The notes under the pieces: model-generated | The model's database searches: none | Told to the model about the DNA's origin: nothing | The model's input: the letters and a program-made list of their open reading frames with translations, nothing else | Made by a program: the position numbers and the translations under genes | Assembly (NCBI GenBank): GCA_029582265.1 | Contig: CM055823.1 | Location: 23,261,290 to 23,325,289 of the forward strand | Reading direction: 5' to 3' | Origin: Zoroaster sp. YZ-2022 | Taxonomy: Eukaryota > Echinodermata > Asteroidea > Forcipulatida > Zoroasteridae | Length of the DNA stretch: 64,000 bases | Shown: positions 42,353-54,061 of the stretch, one piece after another | Position numbering within the stretch: position 1 is the first letter of the stretch | How the letters are laid out: each line of letters opens with the position of its first letter

Positions 42353-43530
42353 ACAATCAAGGTAGATTTTGCAGAAAACCTAGCTTATACTTGGTTCTAA
42401 ATACCGGTATTAGTAATAGCAGTTGCACAGAGTGATCAAAGCATTTATGCTCAGTGCCCTCCGACGAGAGACCTACCCACGACTTTATTCGAACGTGATA
42501 CCCCTCCACTTTCCAGTGGCACCCCTATCCCCTAGGGAATTAATTATATTAAAATTGTTCTCTGCATTCCCCATTGACTTTTTACATCCAAATGACTTTC
42601 CCACATGCCCTTCTATTGTCTAGAATTATTTTCAACCCCCAGATGACAAGACGTTGGCATAACCCCTCCTCTTTTCAGTGGCACCCTAATTTACCTACTG
42701 TAAAAAACAGTAGGGCTTACGCGTCGCAGGTTGTAATTATATAAAAAATTGTTTTCTGCATTCCCCATTGACTTTTTACATCCAAATGACTTCCACACAT
42801 GCCCAGCTATTGTTTGGTATTATTTACAACCCCAGATGACACACAACGGCTGTGTAGTGTATCTATCTCCTGTATAATCTTGCAAACAGTAAACAGCCGT
42901 CTGGTTTATCTCTCCAGGTTGTAACACAACCCAAACACTGTGTCTGTGTCGCAAGACATCAAACAACACAGTCTGATGGTCAACAGATGGTTCCACTTAT
43001 CAGTGGGTTAGATTTGGGGGGGGGGGTCTTTATGTTTACACAATGGATGGTTGATTTTGTGCACAGACATATGGCAGCAATTTCTTTTCCAGCCCAGAAA
43101 AAAAAAGCACAGCTCTGGGAACTGACACCCCTTCTAAGATATGTGGAATGGTCCCCTTTAGGATATCAATGACTCTCAGCCATCTGTGGGTTTTTTTTCT
43201 GGGACAAACAATGAAATACATAAAATCTGCCAGTGGCGAGTGGATGGCTCTCTCGTCGAAATAATCTTAAAATTATTCAGTAGTCTGTATTCCAGATATC
43301 CAAACTAAACTAGGAAATCTTGATCAATGATCATGTTGATAAAGCGCCCTCTTTCGTCAGCTTAGGACTGCATGCAATGTATCCACGCAGTACATAACTT
43401 AAAGGGACAGTATCGTCACGATCAACAGGGCATGGAATCAGAGTACTTATTTTAGATTAACTTATTGACTGAAAATAATACCCAAAATGATAAGGTTATG
43501 ACCACTGCTGCTGAATAAATGAGCCAGTAA
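42353..43530. repeat. Duplicated noncoding segment (partner 56235-56650)
   Basis: 42353-42450 (AAGGTAGATTTTGCAGAAAA onward) matches 56238-56340, and 43265-43530 matches 56345-56650. The 800 bp between the two parts is present only here, and itself contains a two-copy direct repeat. Confidence 0.8.
42485..42840. repeat. Two-copy direct repeat, unit about 165 bp
   Basis: Each copy begins ACCCCTCC.CTTTTCAGTGGCACCC-like sequence and continues to GCATTCCCCATTGACTTTTT, ACATCCAAATGACTT and CCCAGATGAC. The second copy carries an extra GC-containing 30-bp segment near 42700. Confidence 0.8.
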
Positions 43531-43575
43531 TGTTCAGTGTGTTCATCTTAAACATTGACCATGGCACGTTTCCTA
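43402..43575. mobile_element. Foldback MITE (GGGACA family), left half and centre
   Basis: It starts GGGACAGTATCGTCACGATC and runs through the central TAAATGAGCCAGTAATGTTC into unrelated DNA. It is duplicated with its flank at 56516-56650. Confidence 0.65.
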
Positions 43576-43911
43576 TCGTGTACCATGCATTTGTCCGTCA
43601 CCATGCTTGCAGTACTTATTGGTTATTCAGCCTTTTTTGACGTTGTTTCTCATCCTATTGTCCACATGTCCATACTCCATCTGTGTATTCATTAATCACA
43701 ATTATTTGTATTAGTCACTTTCATGTAATATTATTTATTTTCATATATTTATTTATTTTCAAAACAATCATTTTGGGCTTATTCTTATTTTAACCCTTAA
43801 TTAGTTTAATCTTTCTAAACACTTTGAAAGGTTTATTGTACATGTACGTTATTAGTTAGTGGTTTTGTGTAGAAATTTTTCTTCCGATTATAGCCTACAG
43901 TATTTTATTTT

Positions 43912-44237
43912 ATAACACCTCATACATAGATTCTGCCTTATAATTGTTGAGAGCGTGTCACATGATCTTATGATGTTCGCTATTTTTTACTGTAATGCCA
44001 AGCAAACAAGGAAAGACTAGCCCATGGCAACCAATGAACTAGCCCATGGCAACCGGTGAAATTGGTCTAAATGCGTCAATGCTGTTGTTACAACATGAAT
44101 TAATATGTTTTACATAATTGTTACAGAATTTCAATTAATTTCGAGTGTTGTCAAGTTAATGAAAGTCATGTATTGGTTTGATTTATTGTAGCAGGTCTCT
44201 TAATAAATTGTGCAGAATCTATGTATGAGGTGTTATA
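43912..44237. mobile_element. Foldback MITE with about 30-bp arms
   Basis: TTATAACACCTCATACATAG with ATTCTGC at the left is inverted at the right end (GCAGAATCTATGTATGAGG then TGTTATAA). The interior contains AGCCCATGGCAACC twice. No ORF. Confidence 0.75.
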
Positions 44238-44392
44238 AAACAAATGTTGACGGTTTTCACTCGTGGTACAGTAAAATTTAGTCCGATTTCTTCTTCCATT
44301 CAGTCTCCTATGTAATTTGTCACAGCGACAAATTACAAAATTATTCTAAAAATAGGACACTATGAACGGAGGAGGAAGGGGAATAATTCAGA

Positions 44393-44515
44393 CTAAGTAA
44401 AACTAGTCTCCCAAAGTGATCCCAGGAGCGTTCTATTTTCCCTTGGCTTCACCTCAGTAAAATAGAACGCTCTAGGGATCACCTTGGGAGGCTAGTTTTA
44501 CTGTACCACTCGTAA
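44393..44515. repeat. Long perfect-type hairpin
   Basis: Arms of about 50 bp: AGTAAAACTAGTCTCCCAAA, GTGATCCCAGGAGCGTTCTA and TTTT, then the complement after a spacer of roughly 14 bp. The predicted RNA hairpin is long and well matched. It may be a MITE tip or a small-RNA-type hairpin; nothing else supports a transcript. Confidence 0.7.
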
Positions 44516-44699
44516 CAGTCAATATTTGTATACTACACAGTTATTTCACCTTTTTAAAGAAACTGTCAGTCGTAAGGTTTTAGTCATGTGGAAATACATC
44601 TACACTGTTCAATTGCATAAGTAATATGTTCTACACAGTTTTTCCACTTTTCATATAACTGTCATACGTATGGATTCAGTGAGTGTATATACACACTAG

Positions 44700-46400
44700 T
44701 TAGCAAAATTGTATGTCTAAAAGTAAGAGAGTTAATTTCTTCTTCTTCTTATTTTTTTACATTCTGGGATTTAAAAGATTGACGTTAATCCCTAGTTTTG
44801 TCCTTACTTTGTTAGTCACTTTGGCTAAATAAAATTTTGTTTTACGTTTGTCTATACAAATGCATTTCAACGTCTACTCATTTTGATTTTTTTTAATTGT
44901 CTTTTAGTAATTTATTTTCAACTTTTTTGTCAACCTTTATTTCCCTTACATCTTAATATCCTTCGTTTACCCTTCATGCGCTATGGTGCATGGCTTCCAC
45001 GTGTCTGATTTATCCAGGTATTTTTTTTTTCACCGTCCACCATTTTACCCTTTTATCCTTCCGTATTGGTAATGCAATTGTCTCTGCGTTTCACAGTTCT
45101 TGCTTTTCACCATCGTCGCGTGATTACATTCACATTTCTGGCTATCCTTTGTAGTTGTAGTAAGGTGTCCTTTTTCTATCGGCCTCATTCAACTGGTTTT
45201 TAATCCCTTGTCTTCACAGTTTTTTGTTTGTTTTTTGTTTTTTGTTTTTTTGTCCATTGATGGCCAGCTTCAGCTGCCACATCTTGCGTTGCATGTCATA
45301 TACACTAAGTCCGCGCACTGCACGTTGTATATGTTACACACAGTTGTTATCCTTTTGATGTTTTCAATAGTTACTGCACCCCCCCCCCCTCCCCTCTTGC
45401 TGGTCCACTCTCATATTAAACCTTCAATTTTTGTTTTGTTTATAGTTATCAACGTTTACTGGTACCCGTTTTTGCATTCTTCTATTTTCATGTCACCTTC
45501 ATCAGATTTTGTATTACTTACACTCTTTATACATTGTATCAATTTCACTTTAAGCTTTCGTTCTTTTTACCAAAGCGTAAACATCACTCCTATTGTGACC
45601 CAATGTCAAGCTTTTTATTCATAATCTAATCCATACTACTCAATTAAATCTTGATTTTAGTTTTCGTTCTTTTCCACCCTAATATAATTCCCTTTCCTTT
45701 TTAGTTTTCAAATAAACTTCATCATAGTTGTGCCTTTATACACATCCCATTAGTTCTTCGGTTTAAATTAAGCTCTCTAATGTTACGACAGATTTACTCT
45801 TTTAAATTTTGTCCATCTAAGTCAGATTCCGTTTTTCTTTTTTCTATATTGGACCTAGGGACCACAGGTTATATGGTTTAAGTTATATATACTGTTTTAA
45901 GTCAGGTTTTTATGTTTTAAAATGTTATACACCACTCCATTTTGCCCTTCAAAGTCAGGTTTTGTGTTTTAAAGTCATTCACATTCCTTTTTTCCCTTTT
46001 TTCTATATTTGATCTAGGAACCACAGGCTCTATGGTTTAAGTCAGGTTTACTATTTTAAGTGTTTTTCACATCTAACATAAAATATTTTTTAAGCATATT
46101 TTTCTTGCTTTCGTGCCGAGTTTGACAATGCCTGAATCTTTATAATCAGCTAGTCGTCATCACTCTCATTCTACGCACTTCTTGGAATATTATAGTTTTA
46201 ATCCATTTGTCCACGGTGAGATATGTTTAGGGCTGAATAAACCTTATTTTTATTTATACTCAAGACAGTGTCACAGATGACACTGTGTCACTGTGGCACT
46301 ATGATTCCCAAAACAACATTGGATGCAAAAATAATATCCTATCTCTGTAGGCCTTCATGTACACGTTACTGCAAACGTCAAATGCTCAGATGGATCGATA
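44700..46400. other. T-rich noncoding region
   Basis: Strong T bias on the plus strand produces a 138-codon ORF (45208-45624), but its composition is Phe/Leu/Ser/Ile-rich with no motif. A local direct repeat (TTTTTCTATATT.GA.CTAGG, A.CACAGG, TATGGTTTAAGT) occurs at about 45840 and 46005. A (C)9 run lies at 45380. Confidence 0.45.
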
Positions 46401-46454
46401 CACACTAACATGGAAAACTGTTATGATTTTCAATCAATACGGCAGTGAATGTGA

Positions 46455-46730
46455 ATGTGCTTTTATTTGGGCCGAAGTTGTGGTCATCGATCAAGCGGTG
46501 TGATTCGGGCAAGCGTAAAAGATGGTGATGTTGAGTGCAATCTAGGGATTTGCGCAATCTGCAGACAACTAGAGCTGCTTGGTACACCTGTACATCATAA
46601 CATGGATGAATACATTAAATGTCATCTAAACCTAGCTTTAAATTATGGTCAGAAGCTTCAATTATTGCATGCTCAGATTCAAGCTTTGCCAGTCTCAAAT
46701 TGGGTTAAGATCGACACAATGCTGAGATAA
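46455..46730 (+). CDS. Short ORF of unknown family in block copy 3
   Basis: This 91-codon plus-strand frame contains CNLGICAICRQLELLG, VHHNMDEYIKCHLNLALNYG and a final NWVKIDTMLR. It is coding-like in composition, and its broken partner is 21120-21350. No family is recognised. It lies antisense to the recombinase-like exons, so it may be a separate gene piece or chance. Confidence 0.35.
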   Translation: MCFYLGRSCGHRSSGVIRASVKDGDVECNLGICAICRQLELLGTPVHHNMDEYIKCHLNLALNYGQKLQLLHAQIQALPVSNWVKIDTMLR

Positions 46731-46810
46731 AATGCAGATAAAGAGTACCTAACTATCAACGTCAACCCTATGTGTATATAGTCTGTGATCGTTTTTTATT
46801 TCAAACTTAC

Positions 46811-46908
46811 CACTCTGGTCAATGGGGTACCCAGTCGCTGATGCTTGATAAGTTTGTACTGAATACCGATTGTGGATGCTTTGCAGATGGGCGATAGAAT
46901 TTGATGGT
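46811..46908 (-). CDS. 98-bp exon of the duplicated gene (copy 3)
   Basis: Counterpart of 21398-21495, with the same length, acceptor and donor and only a few substitutions (for example, G-T becomes A-T in the TYQASxTGYPIDQSG reading). Which frame is used is unresolved. Confidence 0.5.
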
Positions 46909-47378
46909 CTGTGAAATAATAATAATAGTATATAAATATTAGGTGCCTCAGAGTCACATGAATAGAATTATATCACATTAGGTAACATCTGAACTGTCCC
47001 AATTCACAAGGCAAAACCGAGTGTTATGAGACAGTGATATAATTCTAACCATTTTTCAAAATAAAGGCACTCAATTAATATTTGTTTTATATAACTCACA
47101 CACAAATCATTGTCATTTGATTACACAATCACCAGTTCAGTCGCCTTTATTTACTAATAAAGTCATTCTAAATGAGAACCAGAAATGTGTACATTGTGTA
47201 CATAAAACAAAGTGTAACTTATTTACGTTTACTCGGTTTTTTTTTATTTGAAAGGGTTCACTGCAGCTCACTCAGCTATAGTAGTATATATGTGTATGAT
47301 GAGCATGCAGTAATTTCCCTTAATACCAAAACTGATCACAGGTTTTTTTTCACTATTAGCATCATGTGATAAACTTAC

Positions 47379-47432
47379 CGAGTGCTTTTTACGTTTTGCT
47401 GATTCAGTTCTTTGGACTTGAGAATCTTCTTC
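47379..47432 (-). CDS. 54-bp QRTES exon (intact, copy 3)
   Basis: Same length and splice borders as 22435-22488. It encodes EEDSQVQRTESAKRKKHS. The changes from copy 2 leave the frame open. Confidence 0.58.
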
Positions 47433-47578
47433 CTACCAAAACAAATAAAGTAACACAAATGTACACAATTAATGATATTGTAATTTGCACTATTAATGGT
47501 CCCTTCATGCAAGCATGCTACTCGACCTTAAATTGTCTAAAGGCCTGCATGCAATTTGCAAAAAATAATATCATGTGT

Positions 47579-47740
47579 TTATCTCAACTATCGCGAAGCT
47601 GAGGTACAGGTTCTGAAAAAAACCTTATCGCACAACTCATATCTCTACTGTCGCTAAGTGAGAATGGTTCAAGGGAGAACCAATGTCGGGTAACTCATTT
47701 TTCTCTACTGTCGCTAAGTGAGAAATATGATTCAGGGAGA
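47579..47740. repeat. Short tandem segment
   Basis: TCTCTACTGTCGCTAAGTGA followed by GAA occurs at about 47641 and again at about 47703, with a more diverged version near 47579 (TCTCAACTATCGCGAAGCTG). Noncoding. Confidence 0.6.
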
Positions 47741-47823
47741 ACCATGGGAACTTCACTGGTTATTCTCAATGTTTCAGTCAACACATATATAGTGTTACCG
47801 CAAACCGAAATGATATCGATATT

Positions 47824-48888
47824 CAGAGCTGCCAACCCCAGCAGACAAAAAATCGTATTCACAATCCCCCAAAATACTATTTTTAACACAAAAATCGTAT
47901 TCTTAATAAAAACAATGCCAATGTTGATGAAAGACAAAAAACCCTTGCACCTCGCACGACGAAAATCACCTCACGGAGGTCGCCATGTTGATCACATACG
48001 CTGCATGCATGCACAGCCAGTACAGCAGTACCCACTCACGTACTTAACACAACACGTGGTGCATGCACGCATGCGAGCGATAACGTACACTCAGCATATC
48101 AGCACAGTACACATGCAGGCCTCGAAATTGCCGTCGGTCTGTGCCATTGCTGCGATGCCCCCAAAATCACCGTGACTTTTCACGGCAATAAATTGCCATG
48201 CCCTTCATTATATCTTGCATAACAAATGCCAACATTAGACAAGAAAAAAAAGCAGTCTTTTTGATGTTGTTATAAATGCAAACAAACGTTAAAAAGCTAT
48301 TCCAGTAGACGTAAAAAGACGGCAAAATTGGCTTACCGCTGGTGCCCATAAAACCAAAACGTGTAGTAAACAACACGTGTATAAATTGGTACCCTAGCAG
48401 TACTGCATGGGAAACCCACATTAAAATCGCTTGCGTGCATGGTAATTACGTTCAAAGGAAGACAGCCAACAGGAAAATTTGTTACGTGGCATAGTACTAC
48501 ATTTAATTTGTTTATTGGCTGAATTCCTACATAATGTCGGAATTCAGCCATTAGGAAAATTCGTTAGACTGCCAAGTACGAATTCAGCCAGTACTTTGTT
48601 TCATCAACAGTGGGTGCGATCGGTAACGACCTTGGTAACGACTACAAGAAACTTAACCCGCGCCTTTCTCCGGCTTTTGGAGCTTAATTGTTTTCTCCTG
48701 CAGAAAAATACCGTAAGGTTTGTGCGCACGGACGGAAAGAAGTAGTAACCAGGCAATGTAATTTTTTATTTTTTTGTTTTTTAAATATTTTTTTAAGAAA
48801 TCGTATTTTTTACATAAATATCGTAGTGTCGTATTTTAACCGTTTTATCGTACGAAATACGACAAAATCGTACTGGTTGGCAGCTCTG
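47824..48888. mobile_element. hAT-like nonautonomous DNA transposon
   Basis: The ends are CAGAGCTGCCAACC and GGTTGGCAGCTCTG, an inverted repeat, flanked by GATATT at 47818-47823 and 48889-48894. Subterminal zones are rich in ATCGTATT/AATACGAT words in both orientations. No transposase is recognised in the roughly 1.06-kb interior, which includes AATTCAGCCA repeats. CAGAG-type ends suggest hAT, but an 8-bp duplication is not seen, only six. Confidence 0.7.
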
Positions 48889-48957
48889 GATATTCCACCA
48901 TGCAAAGCCTCAAATCTTATAACAAATAACATCTGGGAATTTTCATGAATTATCAGC

Positions 48958-49174
48958 CAGGGACAATATCATTACGATCAAAAGGGCATGAAATCAGAGT
49001 GCTAGATGTAGATTAACTCAGTGACTGAAAATAATTCCCCAATTGATAAGGTCCTATTGCTGCAGCATAAATGAGCCAGTAATGTTCAGTCACTGTGTTC
49101 ATCTTAAACTAGAATACAGATTCCATACCCTGTTAAAAGTCTGTTCTGATCGTGATGTAGTGTGCCTTTAATGT
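48958..49174. mobile_element. Foldback MITE (GGGACA family), complete copy in block 3
   Basis: Left arm: AGGGACAATATCATTACGAT, with TTAACTCAGTGACTGAA further in. Right arm: TTCAGTCACTGTGTTCATCT and a GATCGTGATGTAGTGTG end. Arms are about 85 bp. The Tc1-like element begins at its right end. Confidence 0.75.
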
Positions 49175-49175
49175 A

Positions 49176-50748
49176 CACTACTCAACAAAATTAAAGGATC
49201 AAACTTGTCTACTAATATTTTTCTAAAATAGCATTGACATTGTAACTCATATGAGTGCCATTTTATTCAGTTATGTTCAGGCAACAAAACAAGACACACT
49301 TTTGTTTCCAGTCCAATGCACACTTACACTGCAGAGTACAGAAGACCCATGACATTGAAAAACAGTTTAGTCAATACCATGAGCACAAAAGCAGAAGGAA
49401 TTCAAATCGAGATTTTCAGTATCTTAGCTGTCTTTTCTGTCATCTCAATACCGTGTGGGACCTCCACGGTTGCAGATGCACTCCCTGCAGCGTTGCGGCA
49501 TGCTTCTGATGAGTCTGCGAATGACATCTTGGCCAATATCTTACCAGGCCCTACAGAGTGCTTCAGTGAGTTCCTGTACTGTCTGAGGAGGACATGGCTG
49601 CCTTCGAACAGTGCGCTGAAGCAGGTCCCACAAATGTTCAAGGGGATTCAGGTCGGGGTATCGTGCTGGCCAGTCCATTCGCTGAATCCCTTCCTCTTCA
49701 AGGAAGTTGTTCACCACCCTAGCTCTGTGCGGACGGGCATTGTCATCCATTAACACAAAGTTTTCACCTACTGCACCAGCATATGGCATAACAATTGGGA
49801 TAAGGATCTCATTGAGGTAGCGCTGTGCATTAATCCCACCCCTAGGGACGACCCCCAATGCTGATTCCTCCCCAGACCATTACTGAACCACCTCCAAAAT
49901 GATCGTGTTCCACCATGTTGTCCACTTGAAAACGATGTCCTAGCTCTCTCTCCAGACTCGGACACGTCTATCGTTAGTCGAAACACAAAACCTGGATTCA
50001 TTGGTAAAGAGAACAGGAGTCCAGTGTCTGAGCTGCCAGTCCACATGAGCGTTGGCAAAGTTGCGTCTGGTTCTGCGATGTGCTACAGTCAGAGCAGGTA
50101 CCACATTTGGTCTTCTGGCATGAAGACCATCACCGTGAAGACGATTGCGTATGGTTTGGTCACAAACTTGCACTCCTGTTGCATTGTGGAAGGCACCACG
50201 CAGTTGGACAGCTGTATGGAACCGGTTCCTAGTGGTCAGAATTCTCAGGTAGCGGTCTTGGGCGGGGTTGTGGCCTTGGCCGACCTTTGTCCAGGTCTCC
50301 TATGGTTACTGATGACCAGTCCCTCTGTACCTCTGTTCACCTCTACTAATGACACTCTGAGACACTCCAAGTCTATCAGCCACTTGCCTCTGAGTCATCC
50401 CATTTTCAACCATTTGAACTGCTCTGGCAACTTCATCTTCAGTAAGTTGTCTCCGAACAGCACCACAAGTGACTACCACCAGAATTAATGTGCAAAGACA
50501 TTGAAAGATGGCCATCTTGAAATTGTGCAATACCTGACCAATGCACATCACCAAATGCTTTTTGATCATTCCAGTCAACTGGACTCTGAAACACATGACT
50601 GAGCAATTGCATCATGTGACATTCTCTGGTGCTTAACCAAGCATGAACATGTGCTGCAGTGTACAATAAGTAAAATCAATGAGGTATACACCTGGCTGAA
50701 ATTTCCAAAGGCAAATGTTTGATCCTTTATGATTTTTTTTTAGTAGTT
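49176..50748 (-). mobile_element. Tc1-like transposon, decayed
   Basis: The ends are CACTACTCAACAAAATTAA with AGGATCAAAC on the left and its diverged complement on the right. TA flanks at 49174-49175 and 50749-50750. Copies 1 (about 235) and 2 (about 23197) have AATGTATGACAAGGGCAT without an insert, proving the site. A single transposase gene on the minus strand is broken into three frames. Confidence 0.92.
49541..50596 (-). pseudogene. Tc1-like transposase (DD34E), broken
   Basis: N-terminal helix-turn-helix at 50306-50596: AVQMVENGMTQRQVADRLGV followed by SQSVISR. Second HTH and linker at about 49940-50173: DQTIRNRLHGDGLHARRPNV. Catalytic core: the first acidic site reads LFTNESRF, with Asn (codon 50000-50002) where Tc1 transposases have Asp. 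The second Asp lies in LMDDNARPH, and the Glu in YPDLNPLEHLWD 34 residues later. Frame changes near 50300 and 49860 plus the Asp-to-Asn change indicate an inactive copy. Confidence 0.9.
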
Positions 50749-50750
50749 TA

Positions 50751-53700
50751 TGACAAGGGCATCAAAGGCATGATTAATTATGGATGAGCCAAAACAAATT
50801 CTTTACCTGGCATACAAATGATGTACTTGCAAGAGGCTCATCAGTGTGTATTTCTGATGTAGATGCTGCTGCAACCTAACATTAAGATATCAAGGATAGA
50901 TGACACATTATTAAGTGAAAGAATGCCTTCAATGAGGATTTCAGACTAAAGGGTGGCATTAACTGTTATTCATAAATGCCCAAGACAGTTGAGACAATCT
51001 GATCGATTGGACAAAACGTAATCACTTTGGGTGTATTAACCCTCCTATGCCCATGCTGAAATTTGGCCCAGTCACCACAGACAGTCACTTGAGTATTTTT
51101 GGTTGCATTGCCATTGCCAATTGGTAGGTCAAACCACAGAGTCACACAGAGCTGTCAAGTGGTTTTGGTTTGACCTATAGATCCTAGCCACATGTCCTTG
51201 AGTGCACTGCACAAAGTCAATGGGTTGGGAGTTACATACACATTTTGAGTGTCTTTGGGTTTGACCTCCTATCACAGCCGCATGTGCTTGCATGTATTTG
51301 AGTGCACTGCAAAGTCAATGGGTTAAGAGAGACATACAAATTTTGAGTGTCTTTGAGTGTTAAACCTATAGGAGGGTTAATGGATGATAAAGACATGTCT
51401 TATGAAAATCACAGCAGTGCATATGTGCTAGCTGTTTGCCAACTGTTTTGTGTGAAGCCAACGCGGATTTAAATCAATCAGAATGACGAAGATTGTTTTG
51501 CATCACGCGCCTAATTCATGGACACTGAAAGTGTTTCGTGTGTCCTCAAAACATGAATTTGGAAGGCTTGCAACTGCAATGATCACCATAAAAAATATTA
51601 ATATAGCAAATATGGCAACTACAGAATCAATCTCCTCATCAGATTTGATGGAAAGAAATGTTTTACACCTGTAAACAAATCAATTTATTACATATGTTAA
51701 CTTGGGAACAGAACACAGCAATCGCCCTGTTGAGTGGAACTGATCCACCCATTCTGCAGTGTGCATTTACATGATCCAACTTATTGAAAGAAGCAATTCT
51801 TACCATCTTATAATTAAAAGGAGGTATACACCAATGGTTAATAAATGAATGTGAATACATCCATATACTTATAGAATCAAGAGATGTATAGAAGCCAAAC
51901 TGTAGAAAATATGTTCATATTTGTTTGTATTTGTTAAAATGTGGAAATGTTTCAATGTCCAATGATCCATTTAAAATTTGAGTATTTCATTCATACATTT
52001 CACATTGTCAAGTGGAATAACTTCTCAGGGTGTTCAGTATTTCGGTACCATTAACATATTACATTACAAGTATAATTCACTCAGTTACTCCCTGAAATAA
52101 TTAGGGAAAGAAATTACCCTTTCATTCCCGCTCTCAGAATATTTTGGATAACATCATATACTGACATCCTGCAACCCGAATTTGTATGTATAATAAAAGT
52201 ATGTTGGATATTGCAATGGTAATGAAGGGATGTATCCAAACCCCTTTTATGCTTAAACCAGTTAGAGTTAGTGTAATGCTTGGGTATATCGTCACAATCA
52301 CAGCAGGCTTGCGGCTTGACACTGAATCCTCCATTGATAGTTCTAGATGAACTCAGATAAACCCAGTGATCTATAAATAGATATAATACTCACATACCTT
52401 TGTTAGTAGCTGTTTTGCATATGATTGCATATATGATGATGGTTTGCCTCCCTGTCCCAACAAACAAAGGTGAATGTTCTGACCTCATATAACAGCACCC
52501 GATATGCTTAGTGTTCGCATTATTTCCATCGATATATATTTATAGTTAAATTTCTTCCTCTGAGAATAAAGTAAACTGATCATGTCTGACTGAGGACTTA
52601 CAATAATTAAGCATTGACAATCCCATGGGGGCGTTATACTATACATGACTATATGAAGATCAAACTATATGTGCCTGGACGTGTAATAAACAAATCAAGA
52701 CTCTAGTTCACGGTTCATGTACATTTCCAGAACCCTTTGTTTACCGTATTTTAGCCATTAAGGATAAAGAATCAACAAGATATGTGTATTATAAATATAT
52801 GAAAAGAAATTTGACATATAGAGGGTGAGAATAAATTCTAACCTGAACACCCACTGTTGTCTTGTGTTTGTAAACCTGAAATGAGAAATGTATTGTATCA
52901 GTAATTCTAATAAGGCTAAACAGCTCAGGTTCCAAACCCAATATTTAATATCATGACTTTCAAAAAGCCTGTCCTTGTGATCCGAAGACAGCGGCTTCCA
53001 TGGGGGTGTGATCCCTGGCCAACGACATGTATAAAAATTGAATGGCTTTTGATGCTTTTGATACTCAGTGCAATATATTCATCATGATAATTTTTTCCCC
53101 TGACACATCCAGCATTTTTCTGACTGACTTACTTATGAATGCTTTGATTGAACATAAATTGGCAGAACTCATTCTCTAGAATAACTTCAAATGTATGAAT
53201 ATCTTCAAATATGTCTGGATCTACGGGCGTTTTCTATGCATGTACTCTCTCCTATTGTAGCATTTTGTATTACTCCTGCTCATGGAGCTTATCCAAGCAC
53301 AATTTTCATTATGATAAGATTCCTTATTTGTTTGATCATCGTCCACATTAACTGCTCAGCCATTTCTTAATTGATAAATCATATAATAAATATGAATGTG
53401 CCATTACAAAGTTTTGCAAATGAGGGGTCAGGGGCACTTGGTAGGGGTGGGAGAAAGGGTTTAAGGAGATACTTGTGTGTTCCCATGGTTACATCTAACA
53501 AGAATCCTGCAAAAGCTGTGTGAGGACTATTCCATAAAATACCAGCTTTGGTGGTCATACATATACAGCCACCAGCATCTATGATATAACTTATAAACTC
53601 GTTTTTTCAATATGAAAGATGACCTGTAATATTTCACTAATTCCCCCCTTGCCTTCACCAAAATCAAGACTGCTGAAAATCGGTTAGTTGGCGCAGCTTG

Positions 53701-54061
53701 CCAAAAATAAGATTTATAATTACTTGTCCGACACATCTGTTTCAATTCCCCTTTGGACTTGTCCAAAAAAATCACTGATGTATTCCCCATCAATGATGAG
53801 TCCTGAAGTTGAAAATAACATTCATTGTAAATTGATTTTCACTGAAACACATTTAACTTTGTACAGTTCAGTGAGGAAATAACTAAACTCACCACTATAT
53901 ACTTTCCGAGTAATTACTTTGTTTCAAAAGAGATAAAGATTTTGTTCAAGAACAGCTATAACTTTAATCTTTTAAACATTTATAGGGGAAAACGATAGAG
54001 CATACTGATCGCAACGTCAAGTTGTAACCAACGGTTCTTTTCAGAACTGTTTACAGTACTA
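50751..54061 (-). repeat. Copy 3 of the duplicated block (second part)
   Basis: It aligns with 23197-26958 and then with 2240-3071. The LMSH exon region is lost (deletion around 51430-51560), and the HKT exon has an internal deletion near 52853-52880. A piggyBac-like MITE lies at 51040-51376. The gene copy is therefore not functional. Confidence 0.8.
51040..51376. mobile_element. piggyBac-like MITE (TTAA target), second family member
   Basis: CCCTCCTATGC at the left, inverted ATAGGAGGG at the right, TTAA at 51036-51039 and 51377-51380. The interior has two versions of TTTTGAGTGTCTTTG and AGTGCACTGCA....AAGTCAATGGGTT, an internal direct repeat. It is unrelated inside to the MITE at 906-1348 but shares the tips. 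Confidence 0.83.

Larger units (their letters stand above)
46560..47560 (-). repeat. Copy 3 of the duplicated block (first part)
   Basis: It aligns with 21120-22620, lacking the foldback MITE found there at 21850-22181. It holds the 98-bp and 54-bp exons of the duplicated gene with splice sites intact. Confidence 0.8.

Noticed and set aside
45208..45624. 138-codon ORF as a membrane protein gene
   Set aside because: The plus strand is strongly T-rich, so Phe/Leu/Ser/Ile codons arise by composition. There is no motif, no splice context and no conserved copy.
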